DNA of 64,000 bases, taken from an uncultured Pelagibacteraceae bacterium. GTDB lineage: Bacteria > Pseudomonadota > Alphaproteobacteria > Pelagibacterales > Pelagibacteraceae. The first letter of the stretch is position 1, and every line of letters starts with the position of its first letter. Both the position numbers and the translations under genes were made by a program. The stretch spans positions 1-64,000 of the forward strand of contig CACPCL010000002.1 in NCBI GenBank assembly GCA_902632445.1. Direction: 5' to 3'. Positions 22,448 to 32,360 of this stretch are shown one piece after another. The notes beneath the pieces were generated by a model. It was not told where the DNA came from. It saw only the letters and a list, made by a program, of their open reading frames with translations, and did no database searches.

Positions 22448-23156
22448 AAATAATATCTTTAACTCTGGACTTATCCAAATAATAATATTTTTCAATTTTT
22501 AAATTATCTCCTAATTCAATTATCAAGGGATTACCTGTCGGTATTTCTAATTCATTAATTTTTGCATCTGAAATATTGAATAAATATTTACACAAAGCTC
22601 TAAGAGAGTTTCCATGAGCTGATATCAAAACATTTTTATTTTCTATAAGGTTTTTCTTAATTTCATTTTCATAAAAAGGCACTACTCTGTCATATGTGTT
22701 TTTTAAAGACTCAGTAAATGGTGTCATGCCCAAAGGTATATTAGCATTTAAAGGACTGAATAAATCTTGGTATTCGCTTTTTTCTTCCATTGGAGGAGGA
22801 GCTATATCCCAGGACCTCCTATATTTTTTGAATTGTTCCTCACCTATTTTATTCTTTGTCTCCTCTTTGTTTAAACCTGTTAAAGAACCGTAGTGTCTCT
22901 CGTTAAGTTGCCAAGCAGTATTGAATTTAAGTTCCAGTTTATTTTTTTGAAGTATAGTTGTAAGAGTTTTAATTGCCCTTTTTAAATAGGATGTAAAAGA
23001 AATATCTATCTTAATATTTAAATCTTTAATAAGTTGACCAGATTTTTCAGCCTCAAGCGCACCTTTATTCGACAAATCTACATCTACCCAACCAGTAAAT
23101 TTATTTTCTGCATTCCAAACACTTTGTCCATGTCTTATGAGAATTAACTTAGTCAT
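22437..23156 (-). CDS. gpmA: 2,3-bisphosphoglycerate-dependent phosphoglycerate mutase
   Basis: LILIRHGQSVWNAENKFTGWVDVDLSNKG, NERHYGSLTGLNKEET, ISAHGNSLRALCKYL. Confidence 0.95.
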   Translation of the reverse strand: MTKLILIRHGQSVWNAENKFTGWVDVDLSNKGALEAEKSGQLIKDLNIKIDISFTSYLKRAIKTLTTILQKNKLELKFNTAWQLNERHYGSLTGLNKEETKNKIGEEQFKKYRRSWDIAPPPMEEKSEYQDLFSPLNANIPLGMTPFTESLKNTYDRVVPFYENEIKKNLIENKNVLISAHGNSLRALCKYLFNISDAKINELEIPTGNPLIIELGDNLKIEKYYYLDKSRVKDIIFNQ

Positions 23157-23175
23157 AATACTTTAATCAGTTATT

Positions 23176-23595
23176 ATGTACTATATAAAACTGATAATGA
23201 AAATTAATTTCTTAAAGCTTACAAAATATACTTACTATTTTTCTTTAATACTTATCATTGTTATTTATTTGTTTCCTGGAAGCCTAATTGGATATCTATT
23301 ATATGGAGATCTTGGTAAACAGCTAGATTTAATACCAAACCCAATAGGAACATCAATAAACCACGCATTAGCTTTTTTGTATTTATCTATTCTTGGTTTA
23401 ATTATCCATTTGAAAAATAAAAGTTTTTTTAAAACTATTATTTTTTTAATTTCTCTATCAATAATTTTAGAATTATTTCATTATTTTATACCAAATAGAT
23501 CTTTTGAATTTTTAGATCTTTTTGGTAATCTTATTGGAACCTTAGTTGGAGTTTTTATAGCAATATTAAATGAAAAGTTTAAAAAAAAAAATTGA
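23176..23595 (+). CDS. VanZ-like small membrane protein
   Basis: Multiple TM segments, conserved ELFHYFIPNRSFEFLDLFGNLIGTLVG. Confidence 0.7.
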   Translation: MYYIKLIMKINFLKLTKYTYYFSLILIIVIYLFPGSLIGYLLYGDLGKQLDLIPNPIGTSINHALAFLYLSILGLIIHLKNKSFFKTIIFLISLSIILELFHYFIPNRSFEFLDLFGNLIGTLVGVFIAILNEKFKKKN

Positions 23596-24112
23596 AAATA
23601 AAAAATTTATAACTATTTTTTTAATAGCTTGTTTTTTTTCTTTCATAAGCCACGGAGAAGAAACAAAAACTATTTCTGGTAAGGCAAAAGTTGTTGATGG
23701 AGATACAATTAAAATTCAAGGTATATCAATAAGATTATTTGGTATAGATGCCCCAGAAAAAAAACAGATATGCAAATTTGGAAGTCGACCGTACAAGTGC
23801 GGTTTAGAGTCATCTCAGTTTTTAAAAAAAATAATTGAAAGTTCTAGTTATGTAGATTGTTCATATAGAGATTTAGATAGATATAGACGTATTATTGGAG
23901 AGTGCATTTCACATAATAAGATTACTAATAAAAAAACCACAGAGCCTTTGAATTTAAATTACTTAATGGTCAGAAACGGGCATGCAATTGATTATAGAAG
24001 ATATTCTAAAGGTAAATTTTCTTTAGCAGAAAGTTTAGCAAAAAAAGAAAAAAAAGGTATTTGGCGAGGAAAATTTGAAAAACCTGAAAATTGGCGAAGA
24101 AAATATAAATGA
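23570..24112 (+). CDS. Secreted thermonuclease (SNase)-family nuclease
   Basis: Signal-like N-terminus; KVVDGDTIKIQGISIRLFGIDAPEKKQ; LAESLAKKEKKGIWRGKFEKPENWRR. Confidence 0.88.
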   Translation: MKSLKKKIENKKFITIFLIACFFSFISHGEETKTISGKAKVVDGDTIKIQGISIRLFGIDAPEKKQICKFGSRPYKCGLESSQFLKKIIESSSYVDCSYRDLDRYRRIIGECISHNKITNKKTTEPLNLNYLMVRNGHAIDYRRYSKGKFSLAESLAKKEKKGIWRGKFEKPENWRRKYK

Positions 24113-24726
24113 TTTATAATATTAAAGTGATTCGTCAACTAAATGTTAAATTTATAATACTTTTATTAATTCTATCTGCCTGTTCATCAATTCCTAAAAA
24201 TACTCAGAATAGCTGTTCAATCTTTGAGGAAAGATACTTATGGTATAAACATGCAAAAGCGTCTTACGAAAAATGGGGAGCACCTATTCATTTACAGCTG
24301 GCATTTGTTAAAAAAGAGAGCGATTTTAATTGGTTAGCTAAACCGCCAAGGACTAAATTATTTAAAGTTATTCCTTTTAAAAGACCCTCATCTTCATTTG
24401 GTTATTCACAAGCAGTTAAAGGAACCTGGGAACAATATAAAAGAGAAACAAATAATGCATTAGCTACTAGAGCAAGATTTAAAGACTCTGTTGATTTTAT
24501 TGGGTGGTATATTCACAAAACAAATAAAATTTTAAAAATTTCTAAGAAGGATGCGTATAAGCAATATCTAGCTTATTACAAAGGTTGGGGTGATTATAAG
24601 AATTATTCTAAAGATAAAAAGGCTATAATCTATGCTACGTCGGTAAAGGATATGGCGAACAAATATAGAAAACAATTAACGCTCTGTAAGAAAAATTTAG
24701 ATAAAAATAAATATATTATTTTTTAA
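24109..24726 (+). CDS. Lipoprotein with lytic-transglycosylase (SLT)-like domain
   Basis: Lipobox LILSACSS; LQLAFVKKESDFNW; SSFGYSQAVKGTWEQYKRET; AYYKGWGDY. Confidence 0.68.
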   Translation: MIYNIKVIRQLNVKFIILLLILSACSSIPKNTQNSCSIFEERYLWYKHAKASYEKWGAPIHLQLAFVKKESDFNWLAKPPRTKLFKVIPFKRPSSSFGYSQAVKGTWEQYKRETNNALATRARFKDSVDFIGWYIHKTNKILKISKKDAYKQYLAYYKGWGDYKNYSKDKKAIIYATSVKDMANKYRKQLTLCKKNLDKNKYIIF

Positions 24727-27700
24727 GCTGCTTATTTAAATCAATTTCAACTGCATCAATTCTCTTAGTATTTTTTCCCACGATCGTATAAATCGTAGGA
24801 ATTACATAAAGAGTAAAGAATGTAGAAAAAAGCATTCCGCCAAAGATAGTTATTCCGACTGTCAGTCTGCTTGCTGCACCTGGGCCAGTCCCTAAGATTA
24901 AAGGCAAGACCCCTATAATTGTAGATAAACTTGTCATTAATATAGGTCTTAATCTTATTGCTGCTGCTTCAAAAACAGCTATTTCAATATTTTTTCCTTC
25001 TTTTCTGAATTGATTTGCAAACTCAACAATCAAAATTCCATTTTTTGCTGATAATCCTATAAGTATTATTAAGGCTATTTGACTATAAACGTTTAAAGAT
25101 GAGCCGACCACTAGTAAACCTAACAAACCTCCGAGTATGGCCATTGGAACAGTTAACATAATTGTAAAAGGATGTTTCCAACTTTCAAATTGTGCACTCA
25201 TTGCAAGATAAGCGGTAATTAATGCAAGCGCAAAAATTACATATAGCTCAGTGTTAGTTTTTTTATACTCTTCACTCTCACCCTTGTACGCTATTTTTGC
25301 TTGAGGTGTATTTTGTTCAACCACTCTTACTAAAAATTTAAGCGCTTCATCAAGTGAATAGTCACCAACTAATCTAGCTGAAATAGTCACCGCTTTCTGC
25401 CTATTATATCTTGCTAGAAAAGGTGACTGACCTTCCTCATCATAAACAACCAGGTTTGAGATTGATACAAGTTTATTATTGTTTTTCGATCTCACAAAAA
25501 CTTTACTTATACTATCAGGCTCTTGTCTATCTTTAATATCTCCTTGTAGGATAATAGAATATTCTTTACCGTCTCTTGTAAAATTTGTAACCCTTCGCGA
25601 CCCAAAAATAGTTTCTATCGTTTTTCCGATGTCTTCTGTTGATACACCAAGGTCAGCAGCTTTTTTTTGATCAATACTAACGTTTAATTGAGGCTTGTTA
25701 AGATCGAAATCATCTTCTATTGAAGTAAGACCTGGATTTTTTCTAGCTTCTTTTTTAATTATTTCTTTCCATTCGATAAGTTGATCATAGGTATTTCCTA
25801 AAATAACAAATTGTACAGGGCTTTCGATACCTCCAGTTCTTATTCCTTGAGGCATAATTGGAAAAGCTAAAACTCCAGGTACTCTTGAAATCTTACCAAA
25901 AGACTCTCTCATTATTTGTACACCATGACGATCCCTTTTTTTCCAAGGTTCAAGTAAAACTATAATAAAACCGCTATTAACTTGTTTTGCAGATTTACCA
26001 AAACCTGGCACCCTCATTATTAATTTTCTATATTCACCTTTACCAACGTTTGGCAATAATAGATCTTCAATTTCTTCAGCTCTATCTTTTGTAAAATTAA
26101 AACCAGAACCTTGGGGAGCTTTAACAATTACAAAAAATGCCCCTCTATCTTCTGGAGCAATTAATTCTTTTTTTGTAAAATTAAAAAAAAATAAAGTTAA
26201 AGCTAATGTAGAAATTAAAAAAATAGTAATAGTCGTTCTTTTTTTAATCCAACTTAACAAAGACACTTTATAAAGGTAGGTTAAATTTTTTAAAAATTTT
26301 TCGAATTTCAAAACTATTTTTGACTTATTCATATTTTGTTTGAGAAATTTACTAGCTAACATCGGACTTAGAGATAAAGCAACAAAACTTGAAATAATAA
26401 CTGCTGATGCGAGTGTAATTGCAGTCTGAGTAAATAACACACCTGTAATTCCTTTGATAAAAATTAAAGGAACAAATACAGCTACTAAAACTACTGTTGT
26501 AGCAATAATTGCAAATGAAACTTGCTTCGCCCCTTTAAATGCAGCAACAAGAGGAGTGTCACCTAACTCTATTCTCCTAACAATATTTTCCAGCATTACA
26601 ATTGCATCATCTACAACAATTCCAATAGCTAAAACTAAAGCCATTAAAGTGAAGAGATTAATTGAAAAATCAAAAATATAAATTGATAAGAAAGTTGAAA
26701 TTAATGAAACAGGTAAAGCTACCAATGGAACTACCAGAGCTCTTATATTTCCCAAAAACAGATAAATAATTATTGTTACTAAAATTAAAGCAATAAAAAG
26801 TGTTTTATAAACTTCTTTGACCGCAGCTTTGATATAATTACTCCTATCGAATGAAACTTCTAAAGTTGTATTAGGGGGTAAGCTAGGTTTGAGTTCTTTT
26901 ATTTTCTTTTTTATTCCATCAGCAACAGCAATAGTGTTAGCATCTGATTGTTGGTAAATTCCAATTCCTACTACTTGTTTTCCATTACCTTTAAATAAAG
27001 TACGTGTCGACTCTGCGCCAAGCTCTACTCTTGCGACATCTGAGAGAGTAATAATCGAACCATCTGCTGATCTTTTAAGAGGTAAATTATTATAATTTTC
27101 TAAATTACTATAAGCTTTATTAAGCTTAATTGTTAGGTCGATATCTTTTGATTCTATTCTTCCAGCTGGAAATTCAACGTTTTCTTTTCTTAATACATTT
27201 TCTACTTCTTCAGTGGTTAAATCTCTCGCCGCTAGCGCGATCGGGTCTAGCCAAACCCTTAGAGACAGTTCTCTTTGACCACCAAGTCTTACTCGACCTA
27301 CTCCATCAACTGTTGAAAATGTATCTGTCAAGTATCTATCTGCATAGTCAGTAAGTTCTAAATCTGACATAGTTTCAGAGTTAAAAGACAACCACATTGT
27401 TGTTCGCATACCTGCACTCTGTTTAAATATTTCTGGCTGCTCAGCCCCTTCTGGTAAGTTATCTAAAACTCTAGATACAGAACTTCTGACATCATTAGTA
27501 ACATCATCTAAATCTAAATCAGTTTCAAAAGTTAATGTAATTCTTGAGCTTTCATCTTCACTAAAAGAGTCAATTGTTTCTAGACCAGGAGTTCCTCCAA
27601 CAAAATCCTCAATTTTTTGGGTAATTTGAGTATCAACTATTTCAGCCGAGGCGCCTCTGTACTCAGTTTGAATTGTAACAACAGGGGGTTGAACATCAGG

Positions 27701-27811
27701 TAATTCGTCGGTTGGAATTTCTTGAAAAGTTACTAAACCAAATATGACTAAAACCAAACTCATTACTGAGGCTACAACAGGTCTTTTGATTGAAAGGTCA
27801 GTTAAAAACAT
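24716..27811 (-). CDS. RND efflux pump inner-membrane permease (AcrB/MexB-like)
   Basis: 1031 aa; MFLTDLSIKRPVVASVMSLVLVIFGLV; ALVLAIGIVVDDAIVMLENI; AIRLRPILMTSLSTIIGVLPLI. Confidence 0.95.
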   Translation of the reverse strand: MFLTDLSIKRPVVASVMSLVLVIFGLVTFQEIPTDELPDVQPPVVTIQTEYRGASAEIVDTQITQKIEDFVGGTPGLETIDSFSEDESSRITLTFETDLDLDDVTNDVRSSVSRVLDNLPEGAEQPEIFKQSAGMRTTMWLSFNSETMSDLELTDYADRYLTDTFSTVDGVGRVRLGGQRELSLRVWLDPIALAARDLTTEEVENVLRKENVEFPAGRIESKDIDLTIKLNKAYSNLENYNNLPLKRSADGSIITLSDVARVELGAESTRTLFKGNGKQVVGIGIYQQSDANTIAVADGIKKKIKELKPSLPPNTTLEVSFDRSNYIKAAVKEVYKTLFIALILVTIIIYLFLGNIRALVVPLVALPVSLISTFLSIYIFDFSINLFTLMALVLAIGIVVDDAIVMLENIVRRIELGDTPLVAAFKGAKQVSFAIIATTVVLVAVFVPLIFIKGITGVLFTQTAITLASAVIISSFVALSLSPMLASKFLKQNMNKSKIVLKFEKFLKNLTYLYKVSLLSWIKKRTTITIFLISTLALTLFFFNFTKKELIAPEDRGAFFVIVKAPQGSGFNFTKDRAEEIEDLLLPNVGKGEYRKLIMRVPGFGKSAKQVNSGFIIVLLEPWKKRDRHGVQIMRESFGKISRVPGVLAFPIMPQGIRTGGIESPVQFVILGNTYDQLIEWKEIIKKEARKNPGLTSIEDDFDLNKPQLNVSIDQKKAADLGVSTEDIGKTIETIFGSRRVTNFTRDGKEYSIILQGDIKDRQEPDSISKVFVRSKNNNKLVSISNLVVYDEEGQSPFLARYNRQKAVTISARLVGDYSLDEALKFLVRVVEQNTPQAKIAYKGESEEYKKTNTELYVIFALALITAYLAMSAQFESWKHPFTIMLTVPMAILGGLLGLLVVGSSLNVYSQIALIILIGLSAKNGILIVEFANQFRKEGKNIEIAVFEAAAIRLRPILMTSLSTIIGVLPLILGTGPGAASRLTVGITIFGGMLFSTFFTLYVIPTIYTIVGKNTKRIDAVEIDLNKQLKK

Positions 27812-28684
27812 TTATTTGGCTGATGTAACAATTTTAATTTTACCTTTGTCTCTTACTTTAGAAACACCCTCACTAATTACAGTATCACCTTCATTTAATC
27901 CGGATATAACCGAAACTTTACCAAAATTTCTTTTACCAATTTCGATATTTTTTTTTTCAGCAGTATCACCATTTACAATATATACAAATGCCGTATTTCC
28001 CTGAATTGTTACAGCACTTTCCGGAACACCAATTTGATTTTTTTCATCAAAAATAATTTTTACTGTCATTAATTGACCTGGAATAATTTCAAAATTTGAG
28101 TTGTCAACAATTATTCTTGAAAGAATTGATCTGGTTGAGGGATCGATACGAGAACTTATTGTTTCTATATTACCTTTAAAAACTTTTTCATAAGCTGAAC
28201 TAGTAACTTCCGCTTTTAATCCCGTTTTAAGAACGTTTACGTAATTCTCTGGTACTTTGATGTCTATTACGATTTTCTTGAGATCATCAAGTGTAATAAT
28301 TAAACTCTCAGAACCTAAAACACCTTGAGCTATTTCCCTCTTTCCTAATTTACCAGCAAAATCTGCAATTAAATTTTCTCCATCTTTAAATGTAAGGATT
28401 TTTTCCCCTTTTTTCACAAATCTGTTTTCCAGATTAAGCTTTCCATTAATATCGCTCGCTTGAACTCTGTAAGCTTTTGAGTTTTGAGCAATTGCAGTGC
28501 CAAAAGTTTCAATGCTTTTATAAAATAATGATTTTTCAACTGTAGAAACAATTACACCTGGTGCTGGCCTAACACTAAATTTCTTTTCGAAATGAAGACC
28601 AATAAAATGCCTAGCTGTTATAATTGCAAAAACAACTATAAAAAAAATTATAAGAAAAGTTTTAATTTTTGAAGAAGTTGTCAT
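27812..28684 (-). CDS. RND efflux periplasmic adaptor (membrane fusion protein)
   Basis: N-terminal TM, barrel-sandwich segments (GEKILTFKDGENLIADFAGKLGKREIAQGV; VPESAVTIQGNTAFVYIVNG); directly upstream of the permease. Confidence 0.88.
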   Translation of the reverse strand: MTTSSKIKTFLIIFFIVVFAIITARHFIGLHFEKKFSVRPAPGVIVSTVEKSLFYKSIETFGTAIAQNSKAYRVQASDINGKLNLENRFVKKGEKILTFKDGENLIADFAGKLGKREIAQGVLGSESLIITLDDLKKIVIDIKVPENYVNVLKTGLKAEVTSSAYEKVFKGNIETISSRIDPSTRSILSRIIVDNSNFEIIPGQLMTVKIIFDEKNQIGVPESAVTIQGNTAFVYIVNGDTAEKKNIEIGKRNFGKVSVISGLNEGDTVISEGVSKVRDKGKIKIVTSAK

Positions 28685-28687
28685 ATT

Positions 28688-29500
28688 TTAATTTAATCCG
28701 TATTCTGCCCATGAACCGTCATAGATAACGGGTTTTTTACCACTTATAATAGAATTAGCTAGTCCTAAAACACACGCAGTAACTCCAGAACCGCATGTAA
28801 AAGCCATTTCTTTCTCGACAGACACTCCTTTTGTTTTAAATATTTCAATTAATTCATCCTTTTTTTTAAAAGTTCTGTCTTCTTCTAAAAGTTTTTGGAA
28901 AGGAAGGTTTATTGATCCTTTAATGTTTCCACTTCTAAGTTCTTTTCGGGGTTCGGGTTGCAAACCCAAAAATCTTTGTTCGCCTCTAGCATCTATTAAT
29001 TGAAACTTTTTACTTTCGATATTTTTGTTTACCTCATTTTTATTTATAACAAGTGAAGTATTTTCTATTGCAACGTATTTTGATTTTTCAATATCAATTA
29101 TCTTTTTAGATGTAGGACGTTTTTCATTAATCCATTTTTTCATACCTCCGTCTAATACCGAGATAAGTTTTGGGTCATGACCAAAATACAAAAAAGTATA
29201 CCAAACTCTACAAGAGCTAATAACATTTGAATTGTCGTAGACAACTACGTGATCTAGATTAGATATTCCTAAGTCAGATACACTTGTTTCCCAATCGATC
29301 TTAGATGGAAGCATATGTGGAAGATTAGTTTTTTGATTTGAATTTTTATCTATATCAAAAAAAATAGAATTTATTATATGTTTTGTTTTATACTCTTCAA
29401 ATGAATTTCTATTAACATTTGGAAGATGCCAACTAGCATCTAAAATCTTAACATTATCTAAATTTTTGTTTAACCAATCTGTCGAAACTAATTGATTCAT
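28688..29500 (-). CDS. sseA: Sulfurtransferase (thiosulfate/3-mercaptopyruvate type)
   Basis: Tandem rhodanese: LVSTDWLNKNL...ILDASWHLP; CRVWYTFLYFGHDPKLISVLDGGMKKW; AFTCGSGVTACVLGLA. Confidence 0.9.
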   Translation of the reverse strand: MNQLVSTDWLNKNLDNVKILDASWHLPNVNRNSFEEYKTKHIINSIFFDIDKNSNQKTNLPHMLPSKIDWETSVSDLGISNLDHVVVYDNSNVISSCRVWYTFLYFGHDPKLISVLDGGMKKWINEKRPTSKKIIDIEKSKYVAIENTSLVINKNEVNKNIESKKFQLIDARGEQRFLGLQPEPRKELRSGNIKGSINLPFQKLLEEDRTFKKKDELIEIFKTKGVSVEKEMAFTCGSGVTACVLGLANSIISGKKPVIYDGSWAEYGLN

Positions 29501-29946
29501 TATCTATTTTTTTCAATATATTTTTGATGATATTCCTCAGCTTTACAATAGTTCTTGATTGCTGAGATATTAGTTTGAATTTTCCCGCTTAACTTTTTAT
29601 TAAACTCATTAAATATCTCAAATGCTTCTTTTTTTTGTTGTTCATTTTCGTAAAAAATCTCACTTCTATATTGAGTTCCGACATCTGGATATTGCATATC
29701 CTTTTGGGTTGGATCGTGCATTTTGAAAAATAAATCTAATATCTTTTTAAATGAAATTACATTTTCATCAAAAGAAAGTCTCACAACTTCAGCATGTCCA
29801 GTGCTGCCAGTACATACGTCTTCATAAGTTGTTTTCTCACTATTTCCACCGGCATAACCTACTTCGGTTTCTAATATTCCTGGTTTATTTTTGAAGTTTT
29901 CCTCAGGTTTCCAAAAACAGCCAAGTGCGAGTGTACATTTCTGCAT
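29500..29946 (-). CDS. msrA: Peptide-methionine (S)-S-oxide reductase
   Basis: LALGCFWKPEENF, GYAGGNSEKTTYEDVCTGSTGHAEVV, HDPTQKDMQYPDVGTQYRSEIFY. Confidence 0.93.
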   Translation of the reverse strand: MQKCTLALGCFWKPEENFKNKPGILETEVGYAGGNSEKTTYEDVCTGSTGHAEVVRLSFDENVISFKKILDLFFKMHDPTQKDMQYPDVGTQYRSEIFYENEQQKKEAFEIFNEFNKKLSGKIQTNISAIKNYCKAEEYHQKYIEKNR

Positions 29947-29985
29947 AAGTTATCTAATATATTTTGAAGTTGAAAGGATAGTAAA

Positions 29986-30867
29986 TTGTTAACACAAAAT
30001 CAAATAGGCGTATTGTACATGGTAGGAAGCGTAATCTGCTTTTCAATCATGGATATCTGTGTCAAATGGCTTGATTATTATCCAGTTGGACAGGTTTTAT
30101 TTTTAAGATTCTTTATAGGGTTTATTCCAATTTTTTTTATTATACCTAGAGACAAGTTATTCAGTTTTTATAAAACATCTAGACCTGGCCTTCATGCATT
30201 TCGAGCTATTTCTGGTGCAGCTGCAATTATTGCATTATTTATAGGATTAAGAGAATTGCCATTGGCTGATGTTGTATCTTTAACTTTTGGAGGACCAATA
30301 TTCGTTACAGTGGCCTCAATTTTTTTCTTATCAGAGAAAGTTGGAATAAAAAGATGGTCAGCTGTATTTTTAGGTTTTATTGGAATGTTATTGATAGTGC
30401 AGCCAGCTTTTATAGATTTAAACTATTTCTACATTACACCAATAGTATTTTGTATTTTCTTTGCTTGTGTAGCAATAAGTGTAAGAGCTTTATCAAAAAC
30501 AGAGCCTAATTACACAATTGCATTTTATTTTACTTTTCTCTGTACTTTACTTGGTCTAGGTTCAATATTTTTTGTGGAGTGGAAAATGCCAACTTTAATT
30601 GATTTTATTATTTTTGTAGTTATGGGCTTATGTGGAAGTATAGCAAATCTTCTTTTAACTCAAAGTTATAGATTAGCTGAAGCCTCATTAGTTACACCAA
30701 TTAAATATTTAAGTCTTGTATTCGCTATTGTATTTGGATTCTTAATTTGGAGCGAGGTTCCAAAGATTCTAACGTTATTTGGTGCCTTATTAGTCATTAC
30801 AAGTTCATTGATAATATTCATTAGAGAGTCTCAACTTAAAAAACAAATAATCAACCCAAGAGCATGA
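29986..30867 (+). CDS. EamA/DMT-superfamily transporter
   Basis: ~10 hydrophobic segments with two EamA repeats (FLRFFIGFIPIFF..., LLTQSYRLAEASLVTPIKYLSLVFAIVFG). Confidence 0.88.
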   Translation: MLTQNQIGVLYMVGSVICFSIMDICVKWLDYYPVGQVLFLRFFIGFIPIFFIIPRDKLFSFYKTSRPGLHAFRAISGAAAIIALFIGLRELPLADVVSLTFGGPIFVTVASIFFLSEKVGIKRWSAVFLGFIGMLLIVQPAFIDLNYFYITPIVFCIFFACVAISVRALSKTEPNYTIAFYFTFLCTLLGLGSIFFVEWKMPTLIDFIIFVVMGLCGSIANLLLTQSYRLAEASLVTPIKYLSLVFAIVFGFLIWSEVPKILTLFGALLVITSSLIIFIRESQLKKQIINPRA

Positions 30868-31487
30868 GAAAGCCGAGTTACTGGAATAGGGCAAAGTCTA
30901 CTTTGTCAAAAAAAGATCCAGTTATGAAAAAATTAATTAATTGTTATAAAGATGGAGCTCTTGTAACGAGAAATGATGTTTTTTTCTCACTTTGCAAAAG
31001 CATTATTGGGCAGCAAATAAGTATAGCTGCAGCAAATTCAGTTTTTTCTAAGTTTGAGAAAATTTGTAAAGGAAAAATTAATGCAAAAAATGTTAATAAA
31101 TTATCTTCTCAAACTTTAAAGAGATGTGGATTGAGTAGACAAAAAGTAAGGGGCATCAAAGATTTAGCAAAAAAAATTATTACAAATGAATTTAAACCTC
31201 ATTTGATAAAAAGAATGAATGATGAAGAAGCCATTGAGTATTTATCTAATTTAAGACAAATTGGTAGATGGTCTGCTGAAATGATACTACTTTTCACTTT
31301 TAACAGATCAAATATTTGGCCATTACAAGATATAGGTTTGCTTAGAGCAATATCAAACAATTATAAAAAAAAATATTTTCCACCAAAATCTTTTCTTAAA
31401 AAACTTTATAAAAAATTCACACCATATTGTTCAGTTGCAACATGGTATCTTTGGAGATCAATAGACGACGAACCGATACAATATTAA
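30864..31487 (+). CDS. DNA-3-methyladenine glycosylase II-like (HhH-GPD)
   Basis: FFSLCKSIIGQQISIAAANSVFSKF, LRQIGRWSAEMILLFTFNRSNIWPLQDIGLLRAI, SVATWYLWR. Confidence 0.87.
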   Translation: MRKPSYWNRAKSTLSKKDPVMKKLINCYKDGALVTRNDVFFSLCKSIIGQQISIAAANSVFSKFEKICKGKINAKNVNKLSSQTLKRCGLSRQKVRGIKDLAKKIITNEFKPHLIKRMNDEEAIEYLSNLRQIGRWSAEMILLFTFNRSNIWPLQDIGLLRAISNNYKKKYFPPKSFLKKLYKKFTPYCSVATWYLWRSIDDEPIQY

Positions 31488-31771
31488 ACTCCCTCAATTG
31501 TTTGATATTGACGTTCTGCGTAACCCTTGAGAATAGAGTGCGCTTCTTGATATTCTTTTGAATTATAAAAGTTATTAGCTTCATTATAGGATGGAAATTC
31601 AATTACAACTGTTCTAGGAGACTTTTCACCCTCATTTGAAGTTGATCTTCCCCCTCTTATTAAAAATTTTCCTTTATATTTTTCAACTGCTGCTCTAGCC
31701 TTAATCGCATATTCTTTCAACTTTTCCTCGTTACTTATATTTTTATAAACACAAACAACATATCCTTTCAT
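31484..31771 (-). CDS. DUF1330 family protein
   Basis: 95 aa; GYVVCVYKNISNEEKLKEYAIKA; FLIRGG; VVIEFPSYNEANNFYNSKEYQEA. Confidence 0.82.
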   Translation of the reverse strand: MKGYVVCVYKNISNEEKLKEYAIKARAAVEKYKGKFLIRGGRSTSNEGEKSPRTVVIEFPSYNEANNFYNSKEYQEAHSILKGYAERQYQTIEGV

Positions 31772-31804
31772 TTACAACTCCATTAAAATAATTTAGCTTT
31801 CTTC

Positions 31805-32332
31805 ATGGCAGATAAACTTATCATTGATTGGAAAGAGTACAATCAAATCGTTGAAAAATTAGCAATACAGATTCACAAAAGTGGATTTAAGCCTAATTTG
31901 TTAATTGGAATTATGAGGGGTGGTGCACCTATCATTGATGTTTTAAGCCGAGTTTTTAAATTAAAATGTGCTTATTTGGCAGTTGAATCCTATTCTGGTG
32001 AAGGAACTGAGGATCAACAAGGTGATCTAGTTTTTTCAAGGGAAATGAGTTCAACAGTTCAAGAGATGAGTGGCAATATCCTGCTATGTGATGATTTATC
32101 AGATACTGGAGTGACATTAAATAAAAGTATAGATTGGTTAAAAAAATACCCACCACTTAAAGGAAACATTAAAGAAATTAAAACAGCAGTGTTATGGAAG
32201 AAAAAAGATTCCACCTTTGAACCAGATTTTTGTGCACAAAGATTAGATAGTAATCCGTGGATTGTGCAGCCGTTTGAGCATTATGAAGAGATAAAAGTTG
32301 AAGATTTAATAAGAAAACATCAGAAGAATTAA
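31805..32332 (+). CDS. Purine phosphoribosyltransferase (xanthine/guanine-type)
   Basis: PNLLIGIMRGGAPIIDVLSR; PRPP motif ILLCDDLSDTGVTL. Confidence 0.82.
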   Translation: MADKLIIDWKEYNQIVEKLAIQIHKSGFKPNLLIGIMRGGAPIIDVLSRVFKLKCAYLAVESYSGEGTEDQQGDLVFSREMSSTVQEMSGNILLCDDLSDTGVTLNKSIDWLKKYPPLKGNIKEIKTAVLWKKKDSTFEPDFCAQRLDSNPWIVQPFEHYEEIKVEDLIRKHQKN

Positions 32333-32353
32333 GGGCCAGAATTTTCTGGCCCT
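32332..32353. terminator. Bidirectional hairpin terminator between convergent genes
   Basis: AGGGCCAGA-ATTT-TCTGGCCCT perfect 9-bp stem between PRT stop and permease stop. Confidence 0.8.
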
Positions 32354-32360
32354 AAATATT